From Echiichthys vipera (lineage: Eukaryota; Chordata; Actinopteri; Perciformes; Trachinidae), in contig OY829647.1 in the NCBI GenBank assembly GCA_963691815.1, positions 11,926,360-11,990,359 on the forward strand: 64,000 nt of DNA, written 5' to 3'. Shown piece after piece: positions 62,901 to 64,000 of this stretch; position 1 is the first letter of the stretch, and the number at the start of each line of letters is the position of its first letter. The notes beneath the pieces were generated by a model, which worked only from the letters and a program-made list of their open reading frames with translations, had not been told where the DNA came from and made no database searches. A program made the position numbers and the translations under genes.

Positions 62901-63264
62901 TAAAAGTGTCTTTTTATTTTCTTGGAATAAAATAAAATTATCCAGAAGAGCTGAAGAAGCGTCATGCTGTAAAAATGACAATGTAACCCAGTATGTTCAT
63001 GGTGTAATGTCTCTCAGCAAAACATCCACCAGACCAACCAGCAGAAAAGTGAGAATGAGCTTCAGATGTTAAACAAAATGATCAATAAAGTCAGAGAGGT
63101 GAGGTTCATTTTGCCTTTTTTTCCTATATTTCTTCTTCTATTGTGTATATATGGATATGCGAGGTAATGATGGTCCTCGTCTTTCTACACAGACTCTGCT
63201 GTCTTTGCCGCTGGATGTGAAGAATTGTGAACAACTCCAACAGCTGGTTGAATACATTGGCTGA
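50979..63264 (+). CDS. spag5: Sperm-associated antigen 5 / astrin, spindle protein
   Basis: Exons: 50979-51017, 51112-51240, 51321-53566, 53655-53847, 53986-54102, 54365-54457, 55237-55371, 56076-56195, 56279-56371, 56638-56772, 56886-56979, 57077-57224, 57346-57396, 57882-58056, 58394-58527, 58780-58948, 59240-59387, 60182-60419, 61531-61663, 61796-61876, 62407-62556, 62635-62709, 63018-63098, 63193-63264. All phases agree; about 1682 aa (human 1193). Astrin landmarks, in order: RTPLRTVQNE; CVGTTPVKW then LPRQELEQRLSSSMIMVEAL; a long coiled coil; SSFVDSIMVALTAEKEE; MSAFTRIAAVTP; and the end TLLSLPLDVKNCEQLQQLVE, matching human TLLSIPEVVRGCKELQGLLE. Human astrin works with kinastrin at spindle poles and kinetochores to stabilise attachments and regulate separase and PP1. 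The 2.2-kb exon 3 encodes an unfamiliar repeat region absent from the human protein as I know it. Residue similarity to human is low outside these blocks. Confidence 0.87.
51441..52540 (+). repeat. spag5: Coding repeat array in spag5 exon 3 (four units)
   Basis: Units begin at 51441, 51783, 52062 and 52368 (residues ~97, 211, 304, 406). The core reads DVTFKSFICPGGEVELSD, DVTLKSFVCDGGEVEVSD, DATFKSFNCTGGMIEISD; the fourth keeps only SSFIS...DVEISN. In the first three, an HPY tripeptide preceded by acidic residues follows exactly 60-61 residues after the first Asp (157, 272, 365); the fourth has a degenerate QPN at a similar place. Cores are 93-114 residues apart, and each is followed by a DET/EES-VP phrase. 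The segments between are Ser/Thr/Asp/Glu-rich and look disordered. I do not recognise the domain. Confidence 0.85.
61907..62350 (+). mobile_element. Retroposon insertion in spag5 intron
   Basis: The right end reads AATTTCCCTCGGGATAAATA then AAGCTTCTTGAATCTTGAATCTTGAATC. This is the teleost non-LTR tail in sense orientation followed by three CTTGAAT units. Upstream, GGACATGCTGCTACATTT occurs twice 97 bases apart (61922 and 62019). The left limit is uncertain; there is no reading frame. Confidence 0.5.
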
Positions 63265-63354
63265 CATGTTTTGTTATTGTCACCTGCATTCCTTGTATTT
63301 ATGTCTGTTGTGTTTTAGCTTGTCCTTGTGATGTTAATATTTGTATAAGATTGA

Positions 63355-63360
63355 AATAAA
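63355..63360 (+). terminator. spag5: spag5 polyadenylation signal
   Basis: AATAAA about 90 bases after the spag5 stop codon, giving a short 3' UTR. Confidence 0.65.
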
Positions 63361-64000
63361 ATGTTTAAATCTTATGGATTGTGCTTGCCCTTTTTAAACT
63401 TTCTTATTTTGGAGTTTGTCAGCTTTGTGTCAGCAAAAATGGAATAATTAAAGCTGCACATAGACACTGTTTAATGTACAGCCTGCTGTAAAACGTTGTT
63501 GCCCAAGGTGGAAAATTTTACACATTGTTTTAATCTAGTGTCAGATGTCATACCTGTGTGTTCACCTGTTTTAGTTGCCTGCATTTTTTTACCAAAGCAG
63601 TTGATTAGTTCAGTATCTTGGCCCAGTATGTAGTTCAAGCCATCAGATAAAGGGATGGCAGTAGTAATGATACCTGAACCACAAACCCTTCAGATTTTCA
63701 TATCTGGGTTTGGTCATGACAAGCAACAAGCAGAATACACAACTTAAGAGAGAAGATGGGACCTGTCTGCTTCCTGTGTTTATACAGTATCTTTTTTTAT
63801 TACATATGAAATATATATTTAACTTATCCCCCAAAAGTGAAGCAATTTCAGTTAAAGTTGTGTTTCCATCTACAGCTGAATTTAACCTCAAATATGTGAT
63901 GATTGGCTTCACACAAAAAAATTCACTCTACTTTGTCGAGTTAAAGCTCAATGTTACTGCACACAGTTATTTTCTGTTTATTGTTAAACAGAAAAATGGG
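63361..64000. other. Intergenic sequence, right edge
   Basis: No exon or RNA gene is visible after the spag5 polyadenylation signal. The short frames on the minus strand show no family resemblance. Confidence 0.5.

Overview
The window is about 64 kb of nuclear DNA from a teleost fish. It is AT-rich, its genes are split by introns with GT/AG boundaries, and it carries long dinucleotide microsatellites, tRNA-derived SINEs, hAT-type fragments and a gene-poor repeat known to me from spiny-rayed (percomorph) fishes. No bacterial, organellar or viral gene was recognised.

Five protein-coding genes could be rebuilt exon by exon, and in each the reading frame closes exactly across all joins. Left to right they are: coro2a (+, 9703-22233, WD40 coronin 2A, 513 aa); anp32b (-, 29317-36083, acidic leucine-rich nuclear phosphoprotein, 261 aa); hemgn (+, 38697-40424, hemogen, 290 aa); trmo (+, 43480-48556, tRNA-t6A37 methyltransferase, 468 aa); and spag5 (+, 50979-63264, astrin, about 1682 aa).

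The first four genes match, in mirror image, the order and orientation of human 9q22 (CORO2A, ANP32B, HEMGN, TRMO), without NANS and TRIM14. SPAG5 is on 17q11 in human, so its position beside trmo marks a rearrangement between the two lineages.

Region by region: 1-9.7 kb has no recognisable gene and is rich in GT, GA and CT microsatellites; it may hold a non-coding first exon of coro2a. 9.7-22.2 kb is coro2a, with transposon remnants and a GTGA array that starts at one of its splice donors. 22.2-28.8 kb is the coro2a 3' UTR followed by a desert between two convergent genes. 28.8-36.1 kb is anp32b. 36.1-38.7 kb is the shared upstream region of anp32b and hemgn. 40.8-43.4 kb holds an AT array, a 38-bp minisatellite and a complete-looking SINE. 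43.5-48.6 kb is trmo. 49.7-63.3 kb is spag5, with a CCAAT plus TTTGAA promoter arrangement typical of G2/M genes.

The genes do not form one pathway: they cover actin and corepressor biology (coro2a), histone and chromatin chaperoning (anp32b), erythroid transcription (hemgn), tRNA modification (trmo) and spindle/kinetochore function (spag5). The most unusual observations are a roughly 100-residue repeat array in fish astrin, apparent loss of its C-terminal PP1-docking motif, an AT-hook in fish hemogen, an N-terminal coiled coil on fish Trmo, and the GTGA array at the coro2a splice donor.
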